From Sulfurovum sp. (GTDB taxonomy: Bacteria > Campylobacterota > Campylobacteria > Campylobacterales > Sulfurovaceae): a stretch of DNA of 64,000 bases. This document shows, piece after piece, positions 46,124 through 54,065 of the stretch. Every line of letters begins with the position of its first letter. Positions within the stretch are counted from its first letter, which is position 1. The notes below the pieces were generated by a model, which did no database searches, was not told the DNA's origin, and saw only the letters and a program-made list of their open reading frames with translations. Made by a program: the position numbers and the translations under genes. The stretch spans positions 108,232 to 172,231 of the forward strand of contig JAGXFO010000015.1 of NCBI GenBank assembly GCA_024637255.1, read 5' to 3'.

Positions 46124-46190
46124 ACTGCCCCATCTTGTCGATATTTTTATCTAAAATAGTAACATAATATATACAAGAGTTATACTTTTC

Positions 46191-46252
46191 TTGACTTATT
46201 GGTACTAAATATATATAATAGTTATATTATATTACTATCAGTAGGTAATATA
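46191..46252 (+). promoter_or_regulatory. Consensus sigma-70 promoter and operator-like repeat
   Basis: TTGACT at 46191-46196, 17 bp, then TATAAT at 46214-46219: close to the E. coli ideal, and rare in this phylum where -35 boxes are usually absent. An 8-bp inverted repeat TATATTAC / GTAATATA (46228-46252) lies around the start of transcription and could be an operator. Confidence 0.75.
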
Positions 46253-46280
46253 GTATATATTTTATTAAAAGGAGTCCCAC

Positions 46281-46466
46281 ATGGCAAAAGCGTTAAAGAA
46301 AAAATCAGTAAAAGCGGTTGCAAAGAAAGCAACCAATAAAGTAGTGGCAAAGAAAGACAGAAAAGTAGTTGCAAAAAAAGTAACGAAAATGGTTTTAAAG
46401 AAAAAACCTACAACTAAAAAAATGGCAAAGAAAGCTGTAAAACAAGCAATCAAAAAAGTTGCTTAA
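46281..46466 (+). CDS. Histone H1-like lysine-rich protein
   Basis: 61 aa, nearly all Lys, Ala, Val and Thr, with repeats of the type VAKKxxKK and no acidic residues but one. Resembles bacterial H1-like proteins (Hc1, AlgP tails) that coat DNA. AAAAGGAG precedes the ATG and a near-ideal promoter lies upstream, so it should be abundant. A 12-bp hairpin follows. Divergent from a helix-turn-helix gene that could control it. Low-complexity sequence makes homology weak evidence. Confidence 0.8.
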   Translation: MAKALKKKSVKAVAKKATNKVVAKKDRKVVAKKVTKMVLKKKPTTKKMAKKAVKQAIKKVA

Positions 46467-46469
46467 TCT

Positions 46470-46496
46470 GTAGAGATAGAACTTTTCTATCTCTAC
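46470..46496. terminator. Terminator hairpin of the histone-like gene
   Basis: GTAGAGATAGAA and its exact complement around a three-base loop, three bases after the stop; pyrimidine-rich sequence follows. Confidence 0.8.
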
Positions 46497-46772
46497 TCTC
46501 TTATAGTCAAAAATGTACTATAGCTCATATGGCATTTTCGAATACTCCTTTACCTGTATGTTGTTATAGATAACATAATATACACAAGGTATAACAAAAC
46601 GATTACACTTTTTCAGAAAAATGTTAGCAAAATGAAAGCACTTTAGTATAACATACCTCAAGGCATCTCTTCTCAGATACACAAGCGATAGCATAATGGC
46701 CATTACCTCATTTTTTATAACTACACTCCTTCTAAAATGTTCAATTTATATAAATATAGAGATGCCCCTTAT
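46497..46772. other. Gene-free AT-rich region
   Basis: Nearly 280 bp without a convincing gene. Contains an inverted repeat TGTTAT-ag-ATAACA at 46562-46575. An open frame on the minus strand has no RBS and an unnatural composition. A small RNA is possible but nothing supports it directly. Confidence 0.4.
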
Positions 46773-46804
46773 GTTATAAAAATGTTATGGCTTATACCTA
46801 TAGT
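46773..46804 (+). promoter_or_regulatory. Pho-type box of the ornithine-lipid operon
   Basis: GTTAT 46773 and GTTAT 46784, 11 bp apart with spacer AAAAAT; TATAGT at 46799-46804, offset 15. Confidence 0.8.
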
Positions 46805-46829
46805 GTCATATAAATTGAATGGAGATACC

Positions 46830-47039
46830 ATGAATGATGAACTATTGATATCAAATATTAAGTTGGCCAACCTGGCTAAGCAACTTGCTAAAACTTTTTG
46901 TATAGATGAAGAAGAAGCGATGAGTCTTGTGTATGAAGAATGGGATTTAGTCGAAGATCTTTTTCATGCATATAGCACACTGGAAACAATACATCATCAT
47001 CTGATAGAAGAGATTAACTACACATATAGGATAGTCTAA
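46830..47039 (+). CDS. Small acidic helical protein upstream of olsF
   Basis: 69 aa from ATG 46830 with GGAG five bases upstream; upstream in-frame starts would lie within the promoter. Acidic, helix-rich, His-rich near the end (TIHHHLIEEI), no membrane segment. Its stop overlaps the olsF start (TAATG). No family recognised; coupling suggests a partner or regulator of the lipid synthase. Confidence 0.75.
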   Translation: MNDELLISNIKLANLAKQLAKTFCIDEEEAMSLVYEEWDLVEDLFHAYSTLETIHHHLIEEINYTYRIV

Positions 47040-48754
47040 TGCAGTTAAGCGTAGAAAACTATATGCTGCACCATTATCCAAGTATGCAGGCTTTTCCGGA
47101 CATGGCAAAAAAAGTATTGTTCTGCGGGATGAAAAAATTCTTCCACGAAAATGAGATTAATACTTTCATGACCCAAAATGCACATAAAGATACTTTCTCC
47201 TATGTGGAAGCCATCATAGATTATTTCGATATTTCTATTGGACTGAAAACCAACGAGCTGACACGCATACCTGCGTATGGACGAACGGTTATCATGGCAA
47301 ACCATCCATTGGGAGCGTTGGATGCTATGGCACTTATACATCTTCTCAAAGATGTACGTAAAGATATCAAGATTGTAGCCAACTCTTTTTTGTATCAGTT
47401 TGATAATCTCAAAGATATCATTATCCCTGTAGATAACATTAACGGGAAGATGGACAAGGAGACGGTTAAGGGTATTTACAGGGCTTTGGAAGCAGAGCAG
47501 GCAGTGATTATATTTCCTTCAGGAGAAGTGAGTCGTGCAAAGCCAAATGGCATCAAAGACACGCCATGGAAAAGTGGCTTTTTAAAGATAGCTACTAAAA
47601 TGAGAGCACCCATACTTCCTGTGTATATCAAAGCAACAAACTCAAAAAACTTTTATCTGCTTTCTATGATAAACCGTGCTTTGGCAACTGCGACACTTCC
47701 TCATGAAATGTTCAAGGCTAAAGGAAAAAGTATCGGGTTTACCTTGGGTAAATGTATTCCTTTTGATGCGTACAACTTGCCAAATCTTTCACAGAAGGAA
47801 ACCGTAAAGCTTCTTAGAAAACATCTCTATAAAGTAGCAAAGAATCACCAGCCCATTTTTACAACACAAAATGAGATATCAGTACCGGAACAACGCAGTG
47901 AACTTAAGGCAGAACTTAAGAACGGTACAGTGCTGGGGAGTACCAATGATGGCAAAAGTATTATTTTATATGAGTCAGAGATAGAGAACTCTGTCATTAA
48001 GGAGATAGGAAGACTCAGAGAGATCAGTTTTCGCCATGTCGGAGAGGGGAGCGGAAAAAAACGTGACATAGACTCTTATGATTTTTACTATAGGCATCTC
48101 ATTATATGGGATGACGAAGCGCTGGAAATAGCAGGAGCATACCGCTTGGGTGTTTGTAGCGATATTATGGATGATTTTGATACACAGGGGCTCTACACAA
48201 GTACGCTTTTCTCGTTTGATCAGAAATTTGATCCTTATTTGGAAAGAGGGTTGGAGCTTGGTAGAAGTTTTGTGCAGCCAAAATACTGGAATAGCAGGGC
48301 CTTAGACTATCTTTGGCAAGGCATAGGCGCCTATGTGAAGCAAAGACCTGGAATACAGTATCTTTTTGGGGCAGTGAGTCTGAGTGGAACCTTTAACCAA
48401 AAAGCGCAGGGGATGATGATCTATTTTTATCAAAAGTATTTTACCCCGAATGAAACCCTGGTAAGACATAAGGCACCTTACACCACATCAAAATGGGTAC
48501 ATGAGCACTGTGAATCTGTGTTCACGGGCGGAAACTATAAATGTGACATGAGAATACTGAAAGAGGAATTGGGCTTCATGGGTTATACGGTACCTACTCT
48601 TTTCAAACAGTATTCAGAGCTTTGTGAAGAGGGTGGGGTACAGTTTTTGGACTTTGGCTATGATAAAGATTTTAACAACTGTATAGACGGATTTATCATT
48701 ACAGATCTAAGTCTATTAAAAGAGTCCAAGAAGAAAAGATATTTTTCTGTATAA
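47039..48754 (+). CDS. olsF: OlsF-type bifunctional ornithine-lipid synthase
   Basis: 571 aa. N-terminal half is a membrane-associated acyltransferase (OlsA-like) with ANHPLGALDA and the IFPSGEVSRA motif. C-terminal half (about 290-560) is a GNAT-type N-acyltransferase (OlsB/haemolysin-like; GRSFVQPKYWNSRALDYLWQG, LFGAVSLSG). This two-domain order is that of OlsF, which acylates ornithine twice to give ornithine lipid, a phosphorus-free membrane lipid made when phosphate is short. A Pho-type box drives the operon, in full agreement. Substrate cannot be proven from sequence; a lyso-phospholipid role is the alternative. Confidence 0.82.
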   Translation: MQLSVENYMLHHYPSMQAFPDMAKKVLFCGMKKFFHENEINTFMTQNAHKDTFSYVEAIIDYFDISIGLKTNELTRIPAYGRTVIMANHPLGALDAMALIHLLKDVRKDIKIVANSFLYQFDNLKDIIIPVDNINGKMDKETVKGIYRALEAEQAVIIFPSGEVSRAKPNGIKDTPWKSGFLKIATKMRAPILPVYIKATNSKNFYLLSMINRALATATLPHEMFKAKGKSIGFTLGKCIPFDAYNLPNLSQKETVKLLRKHLYKVAKNHQPIFTTQNEISVPEQRSELKAELKNGTVLGSTNDGKSIILYESEIENSVIKEIGRLREISFRHVGEGSGKKRDIDSYDFYYRHLIIWDDEALEIAGAYRLGVCSDIMDDFDTQGLYTSTLFSFDQKFDPYLERGLELGRSFVQPKYWNSRALDYLWQGIGAYVKQRPGIQYLFGAVSLSGTFNQKAQGMMIYFYQKYFTPNETLVRHKAPYTTSKWVHEHCESVFTGGNYKCDMRILKEELGFMGYTVPTLFKQYSELCEEGGVQFLDFGYDKDFNNCIDGFIITDLSLLKESKKKRYFSV

Positions 48755-48762
48755 TATAGTTT

Positions 48763-48803
48763 GTAATCAAATTGTTTTCAAATTGTTTTATACTTTGTAT
48801 AAT
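48763..48803 (+). promoter_or_regulatory. Triple Pho-type box of pstS
   Basis: GTAAT 48763, GTTTT 48774 and GTTTT 48785, three half-sites at 11-bp steps; TATAAT at 48798-48803, offset 13. Confidence 0.85.
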
Positions 48804-48842
48804 TCAAATACGAACAATCTACTCTCTTAAGGAAATAAACCG

Positions 48843-49844
48843 ATGATATTAAAAACAATTCTTACAGCAGCTCTGGCAGCTTCAGTAGTACTTACAGCAG
48901 TAAATGCCGACGAAATTAAAGGCAGAGGCGCATCATTCCCGGGCCCTATCTATAAAGCTTGGACATCCGGATATTATGGCGCAACTAAAAATCAGGTAAA
49001 CTACACGCCAACCGGTTCTGGTGACGGAGTGAAGTCAGTAAGTAAAAGAATGGTTGATTTTGCGGGTTCAGACGAGCCTTTAACACCTGAAAAACTTAAA
49101 AAAGAAAAACTTTACATGTTTCCTTCGGTAGTTGGTTCTGTGGTTTTAGCCTATAACCTTGAGGGCGTGAAAGATGGTGAGTTAAAGCTTAGCCGTGCAG
49201 CTGTTGCAGGCATCTTTGGCGGAAGCATTACTCACTGGGACGACCAAGCGATCATTGCACATAATGCAGGACTTAAGCTTCCACATGAGCCTATCACTGT
49301 AGCCGTAAGAGCTGACAAATCTGGTACAACATTTAACTTTACTTACTTCTTGAACAAGCTTGATGCAAACATTAAGGTAAGTAAACAGCCTACATGGAAA
49401 GCTGCAAAAATAGTAGCGGGCAAATCAAACTCAGGTGTATCGGCAAACATTCAGCAGATCAAAAACTCTATCGGATATGTTGAGTATTCTTTCAAGCAAG
49501 AACTGGGTCTTTCAGCAGCACAGATAGAAAACAAAGAAGGACAATTCATTAACCCAACTTTAGCTTCTTTTCAGGATGCAGCTAAATATGCTACATGGAC
49601 GGCTGAGAATGATTTCTATGCAGTAATCGGCGACCCAGCAGGTGCAACTTCGTATCCTATTGTGGCAGCAACATTTATCTTGATTCCAGCCGAAAACATG
49701 GAAACAAACAAACAAGTAACAGCATTCTTTGACTGGGCATACACAGAAGGTGACAAAATGGCAACAGACCTTGGCTATGTGCCGCTTCCGGCATCTACCA
49801 AAGATGAGATAAGAAAATACTGGGAAGCTAAAAAAATTAAGTAA
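48843..49844 (+). CDS. pstS: Phosphate ABC transporter substrate-binding protein
   Basis: 333 aa. Signal peptide ending NADE. Phosphate-binding segments are visible: GRGASFPGPIYKAW, TGSGDGVKS, GSDEPL and RADKSGTTFNFT. Captures phosphate in the periplasm for PstCAB. AAGGAAA precedes the start. A hairpin separates it from pstC, which has its own promoter. Confidence 0.96.
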   Translation: MILKTILTAALAASVVLTAVNADEIKGRGASFPGPIYKAWTSGYYGATKNQVNYTPTGSGDGVKSVSKRMVDFAGSDEPLTPEKLKKEKLYMFPSVVGSVVLAYNLEGVKDGELKLSRAAVAGIFGGSITHWDDQAIIAHNAGLKLPHEPITVAVRADKSGTTFNFTYFLNKLDANIKVSKQPTWKAAKIVAGKSNSGVSANIQQIKNSIGYVEYSFKQELGLSAAQIENKEGQFINPTLASFQDAAKYATWTAENDFYAVIGDPAGATSYPIVAATFILIPAENMETNKQVTAFFDWAYTEGDKMATDLGYVPLPASTKDEIRKYWEAKKIK

Positions 49845-49855
49845 GATTCCCCTCC

Positions 49856-49887
49856 CTGCAACGTAGATATTCTTCTTAACGTTGCAG
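49856..49887. terminator. Hairpin between pstS and pstC
   Basis: CTGCAACGT / ACGTTGCAG, 9-bp stem with a 14-base loop, 12 bases after the pstS stop. It probably lets pstS be made in excess over the membrane subunits. Confidence 0.65.
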
Positions 49888-49945
49888 CTCTTCACATTTA
49901 TTCTGTAAACTCCTTGAATATTCAGTATTAGAATAAGTGTGTATT

Positions 49946-49977
49946 GCAATAGAAATGTTATCATTACAAACTATAAT
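49946..49977 (+). promoter_or_regulatory. Pho-type box of pstCAB-phoU
   Basis: GCAAT 49946 (imperfect) and GTTAT 49957, 11 bp apart; perfect TATAAT at 49972-49977, offset 15. Confidence 0.65.
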
Positions 49978-50006
49978 CTCAACTCAAATTATAACCAAGG
50001 TAAACA

Positions 50007-50861
50007 ATGGGCGGTCAATTTTTTAAGAATGTTTCTTTTTTCTCTGCAACACTGTCATTCTTCATTCTTTTAGGTATTTTTTCAGTACTTTTTACGTATG
50101 CGCAAGAAGCACTTCATGAATTTGGTTTTGACTTTTTGTTTAATGAGGTTTGGGAGGCAGATGAAGATGATGAAGGCGGTATCTTTGGAGGATATATACC
50201 TATCATCGGTACTTTGCTGAGTACACTGATTGCCATGGCGATTGCTACACCTATAGCAATGGGTATAGCTATTTTTTTAACCGAAATAGCCACAGCGAGA
50301 CTGGCATACCCGGTCTCCGTAGCCATTGAGCTGCTTGCGGCAATTCCGAGTATCATTTATGGTATGTGGGGACTTTTTTATTTTGCACCTATTGTGCAGG
50401 CAACTGTGGGCGGCGACGGTGTAGGGTTACTTACAGCAGGAATAGTATTGGCAATCATGATTATCCCTTTTATGGCAGCCATTACCAGAGATGCGATGAA
50501 TACCGCACCCCCAATACTTAAAGAATCTGCCTATGCCATGGGTGCGACGAAGTTTGAAGTGATTAAAGATGTGGTGATGCCTTATTCCAAAGGCGGAATC
50601 ATTGGTTCTATCATTTTGGCGCTGGGACGTGCCTTGGGCGAGACAATGGCTGTAGCATTCCTTATAGGTTCCGTGATGAGTATACCAAGTAGAGTGACAG
50701 ACCCAACCACTTCCATACCTGTTCTGCTTGCAAATAATTTTTCAGAGGCACAAGACCTTGAGATAAGCAGTATGTATTATTTGGCACTCATTTTATTTGT
50801 GGTGAGCTTCATCATCATTTCACTGGCGAAGTTTTACTTCCTGGGCAGAAAAACAGCATGA
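50007..50861 (+). CDS. pstC: Phosphate ABC transporter permease PstC
   Basis: 284 aa, six membrane segments. A periplasmic acidic loop (WEADEDDEGGIFGGYIP) follows TM1, and the ABC-contact EAA loop is KESAYAMGATKFEVIKDVVMP with GRALGETMAVAF. Forms the channel with PstA. Co-transcribed with pstA after ten bases. Confidence 0.96.
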   Translation: MGGQFFKNVSFFSATLSFFILLGIFSVLFTYAQEALHEFGFDFLFNEVWEADEDDEGGIFGGYIPIIGTLLSTLIAMAIATPIAMGIAIFLTEIATARLAYPVSVAIELLAAIPSIIYGMWGLFYFAPIVQATVGGDGVGLLTAGIVLAIMIIPFMAAITRDAMNTAPPILKESAYAMGATKFEVIKDVVMPYSKGGIIGSIILALGRALGETMAVAFLIGSVMSIPSRVTDPTTSIPVLLANNFSEAQDLEISSMYYLALILFVVSFIIISLAKFYFLGRKTA

Positions 50862-50871
50862 AAAAGGCAGC

Positions 50872-51684
50872 ATGATGAATAGGCTTTTGCTTAATAAAAT
50901 TATTTTACTTCTCTCTTCCCTCTCTGCAATCATAGGGATAGGGTTTCTTTTTTGGATACTTATTACCTTGAGCTACAAGGGTATTACAAGTTTACATTTT
51001 TCCACATTTACCAATGACCTGGTTGATGGCGGAATACGAAATCTACTGGTGGGCCAGTTTACAATGGCTCTTATGGCATCCGCTGTGGCTGTGCCTCTTG
51101 GCATGATGGCGGGTATCTACCTAAGAGAGTACAGCAACAACTCTAAGCTGGCATCAGTGATAAGAAACCTCTCTGACGTGATGATGTCCGCACCATCCAT
51201 CGTTATTGGCGTTTTTGTATTTGCGTTACTGGTAGACCCTTTTAGGGGATATAATGGTTGGGCGGGGATTGTCGCACTTTCTATTATGATGATACCTATT
51301 ATTATTAACACTACGGATAATATGTTGGCCCTTGTACCTAAAGAACTTAGAGAAGCAGGGATAGCCTTGGGCGGCAGTAAACATAAGATTATTATTCAGA
51401 TTGTCGTCAAAGCAGCCAAGGTAGGGATTACAACAGGAGTGCTGCTTTCGTTTGCTCGCATTATCGGCGAGACAGCACCGTTACTGTTCACTTCGGCAAA
51501 CAACCAGTTTTTTACGATGGATTTAACCGAACAGTTTCCCTCGCTTACGGTGAGTATCTATAATCTTGCAACGTATCCGGATGAGGTAAGCCGAGAGTTG
51601 GCATGGGCAGCTTCTTTTGTGCTTACGATGATCGTTTTATGTATCAATCTATTGGGTCGATATATGACCAGAAACAAAAAGTAA
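50872..51684 (+). CDS. pstA: Phosphate ABC transporter permease PstA
   Basis: 270 aa, six membrane segments, EAA loop PKELREAGIALGGSKHKIIIQIV and RIIGETAPLLFTS. Two ATG codons are adjacent (50872, 50875) after AAAAAGG. Partner of PstC. Confidence 0.96.
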   Translation: MMNRLLLNKIILLLSSLSAIIGIGFLFWILITLSYKGITSLHFSTFTNDLVDGGIRNLLVGQFTMALMASAVAVPLGMMAGIYLREYSNNSKLASVIRNLSDVMMSAPSIVIGVFVFALLVDPFRGYNGWAGIVALSIMMIPIIINTTDNMLALVPKELREAGIALGGSKHKIIIQIVVKAAKVGITTGVLLSFARIIGETAPLLFTSANNQFFTMDLTEQFPSLTVSIYNLATYPDEVSRELAWAASFVLTMIVLCINLLGRYMTRNKK

Positions 51685-51693
51685 GGAAACAGC

Positions 51694-52479
51694 ATGACGC
51701 AAAATAATATTATAATGGATATTAAGGAATTTGATTTTACCTATGCAGGAGTAGATGAACCTTCACTTAGCAATATAAATCTTCCTGTATTGAAAAACAA
51801 AATCACAGCGATGATAGGTCCCAGCGGTTGTGGTAAATCGACACTCTTGCGCGCAATGAACCGTATTCACGATCTTTACCCGGGGAATACTTATAAGGGT
51901 GAAATCAATTTATATGGCAAAGAAGGCGAAAAACAAAATATTTTAGACCTTAAAAAAGAAAATGATTTCATTAAATTGCGTCAGAAGGTAGGAATGATCT
52001 TTCAGAAACCTACGCCTTTTCCTATGACTATTTTTGAAAATGTTGCCTATGGTTTAAAGCTCGCAGGTATTAAAGATGATATAGAAGGACGGGTAGAAAA
52101 AGCACTTCACGATGCAGCCATCTGGAATGAGACAAAAGATAGACTCGGAAAAAGCGCACTTGGGCTAAGCGGCGGGCAACAGCAAAGATTGTGTATTGCA
52201 AGAGCGGTAGCACTGAAGCCGGAAGTACTACTTTTTGATGAGCCAACCTCTGCGCTTGATCCTATTTCAACCGGAGCCATAGAAGAGTTGATAGCTGAAC
52301 TTAAAAAAGATATCTCCGTGGTCATCGTGACACACAATATGCAGCAAGCAAGCAGACTTAGCGACTATACGGCCTTTATGTATCTGGGTGATTTGGTTGA
52401 GTATAATAAAACAGAGAAAATCTTCTTAAATCCTTCACAAAAGTTGACAGAAGATTATATTACTGGCAGATTTGGATAA
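51694..52479 (+). CDS. pstB: Phosphate ABC transporter ATPase PstB
   Basis: 261 aa. Walker [11 protein letters not shown]-loop in [12 protein letters not shown], signature LSGGQQQR, Walker [14 protein letters not shown] and switch His in VTHNMQQA. Powers phosphate import and, with PhoU, signals phosphate status in other bacteria. TTTACCTGG-type spacing to phoU is 65 bases. Confidence 0.97.
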   Translation: MTQNNIIMDIKEFDFTYAGVDEPSLSNINLPVLKNKITAMIGPSGCGKSTLLRAMNRIHDLYPGNTYKGEINLYGKEGEKQNILDLKKENDFIKLRQKVGMIFQKPTPFPMTIFENVAYGLKLAGIKDDIEGRVEKALHDAAIWNETKDRLGKSALGLSGGQQQRLCIARAVALKPEVLLFDEPTSALDPISTGAIEELIAELKKDISVVIVTHNMQQASRLSDYTAFMYLGDLVEYNKTEKIFLNPSQKLTEDYITGRFG

Positions 52480-52544
52480 TGAGTTTCTCTTTAAAGGTCA
52501 AACTTACATCATAGCCCAAGAGAAAATAGAAATAAAGGATAAAC

Positions 52545-53210
52545 ATGTTGAGTAAAAATGAAGAAAAACTGGTAGAAGTAAGAGTAAAGACGGTATCGGT
52601 ACTCGAAGATCTTACAATATTTCAAAAACTGGCATTACAAGCATTGGAAGCCTGTGATTCTAAAAGTTATGAACAAGCTAGCGTATCGCTTAAAATGATC
52701 AATGAAAAAGTAGAGGATATAGACAATCTTATTTTGAGTATTTTTGCACTTTATTCTCCCGAAGCAAAAGACCTTAGAGAGATGGTAGCTTTTTTGAAGA
52801 TCACCTCTTCCTTGCAGCGTATTGCGATTAATGAAAAGAATTATATTAAAAACATGGAGATTTGCAAGCCTGAAATGGATATAGAAGTTAAAAAAGTGAT
52901 AAAAGAATCACTTTCAATTAACCGTTGCGCTATTAAAGCGCTAGAATATGCCATAGAAATGATTAAGGAAACAGAAGACAAGGATAGGCTTAAAGATCTC
53001 GCAAGCAAGATTGATGTAGAAAACTCCAAGACAGATGACATTTATACTATGATTGAAAAAGATGCTTTGCAGAGTATGCATAAAGACCATAAGGTCAATG
53101 AAGAGATGATCAATCTCTTGAAGTACATTAGAAAAAATTCAAAAATCCTTGACCGTCTCGAAGACATTTCTTCAAGATTAATTTTTGCAAGAATAGGCGG
53201 GAAACTCTAG
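52545..53210 (+). CDS. phoU: PhoU family phosphate-signalling protein
   Basis: 221 aa, all-helical double three-helix bundle with repeated acidic metal-binding stretches (ALEACDSKSYEQA; SKTDDIYTMIEKDAL). Dampens Pho signalling by bridging PstB and the sensor kinase in E. coli. AAAGGA precedes the ATG. Less conserved than other Pst proteins, but position and fold support the call. Confidence 0.88.
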   Translation: MLSKNEEKLVEVRVKTVSVLEDLTIFQKLALQALEACDSKSYEQASVSLKMINEKVEDIDNLILSIFALYSPEAKDLREMVAFLKITSSLQRIAINEKNYIKNMEICKPEMDIEVKKVIKESLSINRCAIKALEYAIEMIKETEDKDRLKDLASKIDVENSKTDDIYTMIEKDALQSMHKDHKVNEEMINLLKYIRKNSKILDRLEDISSRLIFARIGGKL

Positions 53211-53247
53211 GGGGTCCCTTTAAAGTAGGCTTCCAAATACTCTATGC

Positions 53248-53259
53248 TATAATGTACAG
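53248..53259 (+). promoter_or_regulatory. Leaderless promoter of response regulator 3
   Basis: TATAAT at 53248-53253 is followed by six bases and the ATG at 53260, so the transcript likely begins at the start codon. No ribosome-binding site and no Pho-type repeat. Confidence 0.6.
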
Positions 53260-53958
53260 ATGCAAAAAGAAACCATTGACCGAGCCATTGAAATAGTCGT
53301 GATTGAAGATGAAGAAGATATCTTGGAGCTTATTGAATATCATCTAGAAAAAGAGGGGTATGTTGTCACAGGTTTTCTCTCTACAGAAAATGTAGAACAG
53401 TTCCTAGAAGAAGAAATACCCTCTTTAATGATCATAGATCGCAATCTTCCCGGGATGGAAGGAAGCGAGTTTGTGGTATATTTACGGAAGTTGGGTTATG
53501 ATATCCCTGTTATTTTCCTTACAGCCAAAGACAAAGAATCTGACATAGAGGAAGGGTTTGAGTCAGGTTGCGATGACTATATATGTAAACCTTTTTCTCC
53601 TACAGAGTTAACACTTCGAGTGAAAGCACTGCTTAGGCGTTCTGGGGTTTTGCAAAAACAAGAACGTCTCAAATATAAATTACTCACGATTGACTTGGTA
53701 AAAAAAGATATTTATGTTGATAAGCAGCCAGTTCCCCTGACTAACCTTGAGTTTAAATTGCTATATACTTTTATGAAACATACGGGCAAAACACTTACAA
53801 GGGATTTTCTTCGTGATGAAGTATGGAGGACTGAGGGAGACGAGGCAAATGACAATGCCGTCAATGTAGCCATCAGCCGTCTCAAAAATAAAATAGATCC
53901 AAAGAATGAACAAAATTATTTTCATCCCGTGTGGGGTGTGGGGTATAATTTCAGTTAA
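53260..53958 (+). CDS. phoB: OmpR/PhoB-family response regulator 3
   Basis: 232 aa. Receiver with IEDEED, acceptor Asp in LMIIDRN, FLTAKD and CKPFS; winged helix with LTNLEFKLLYTFMKH and a terminal GVGYNFS. Position right after pstSCAB-phoU makes it the best candidate for the PhoB/PhosR equivalent, though regulator 1 is very similar. A separate promoter overlaps its start. No sensor kinase in the window. Confidence 0.88.
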   Translation: MQKETIDRAIEIVVIEDEEDILELIEYHLEKEGYVVTGFLSTENVEQFLEEEIPSLMIIDRNLPGMEGSEFVVYLRKLGYDIPVIFLTAKDKESDIEEGFESGCDDYICKPFSPTELTLRVKALLRRSGVLQKQERLKYKLLTIDLVKKDIYVDKQPVPLTNLEFKLLYTFMKHTGKTLTRDFLRDEVWRTEGDEANDNAVNVAISRLKNKIDPKNEQNYFHPVWGVGYNFS

Positions 53959-54065
53959 GCCAGAGGTGTGTGCGGTCATAATTTGATTGCTAACATTTCT
54001 TTGAAAAACATTACAATTTGACATATTTTTATCCTCTTTGAATTTAGACACGATACACTGCTGTT

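Noticed and set aside
46159..46185. Pho-type box for the 93-aa helix-turn-helix gene
   Set aside because: Three units at 11-bp steps exist, but two are GTATA in a very AT-rich stretch and no good -10 follows; kept only as a remark.
46518..46703. Open frame of 61 codons on the minus strand in the gene-free region before olsF
   Set aside because: No ribosome-binding site, Cys/Tyr-rich random composition and no recognisable feature.
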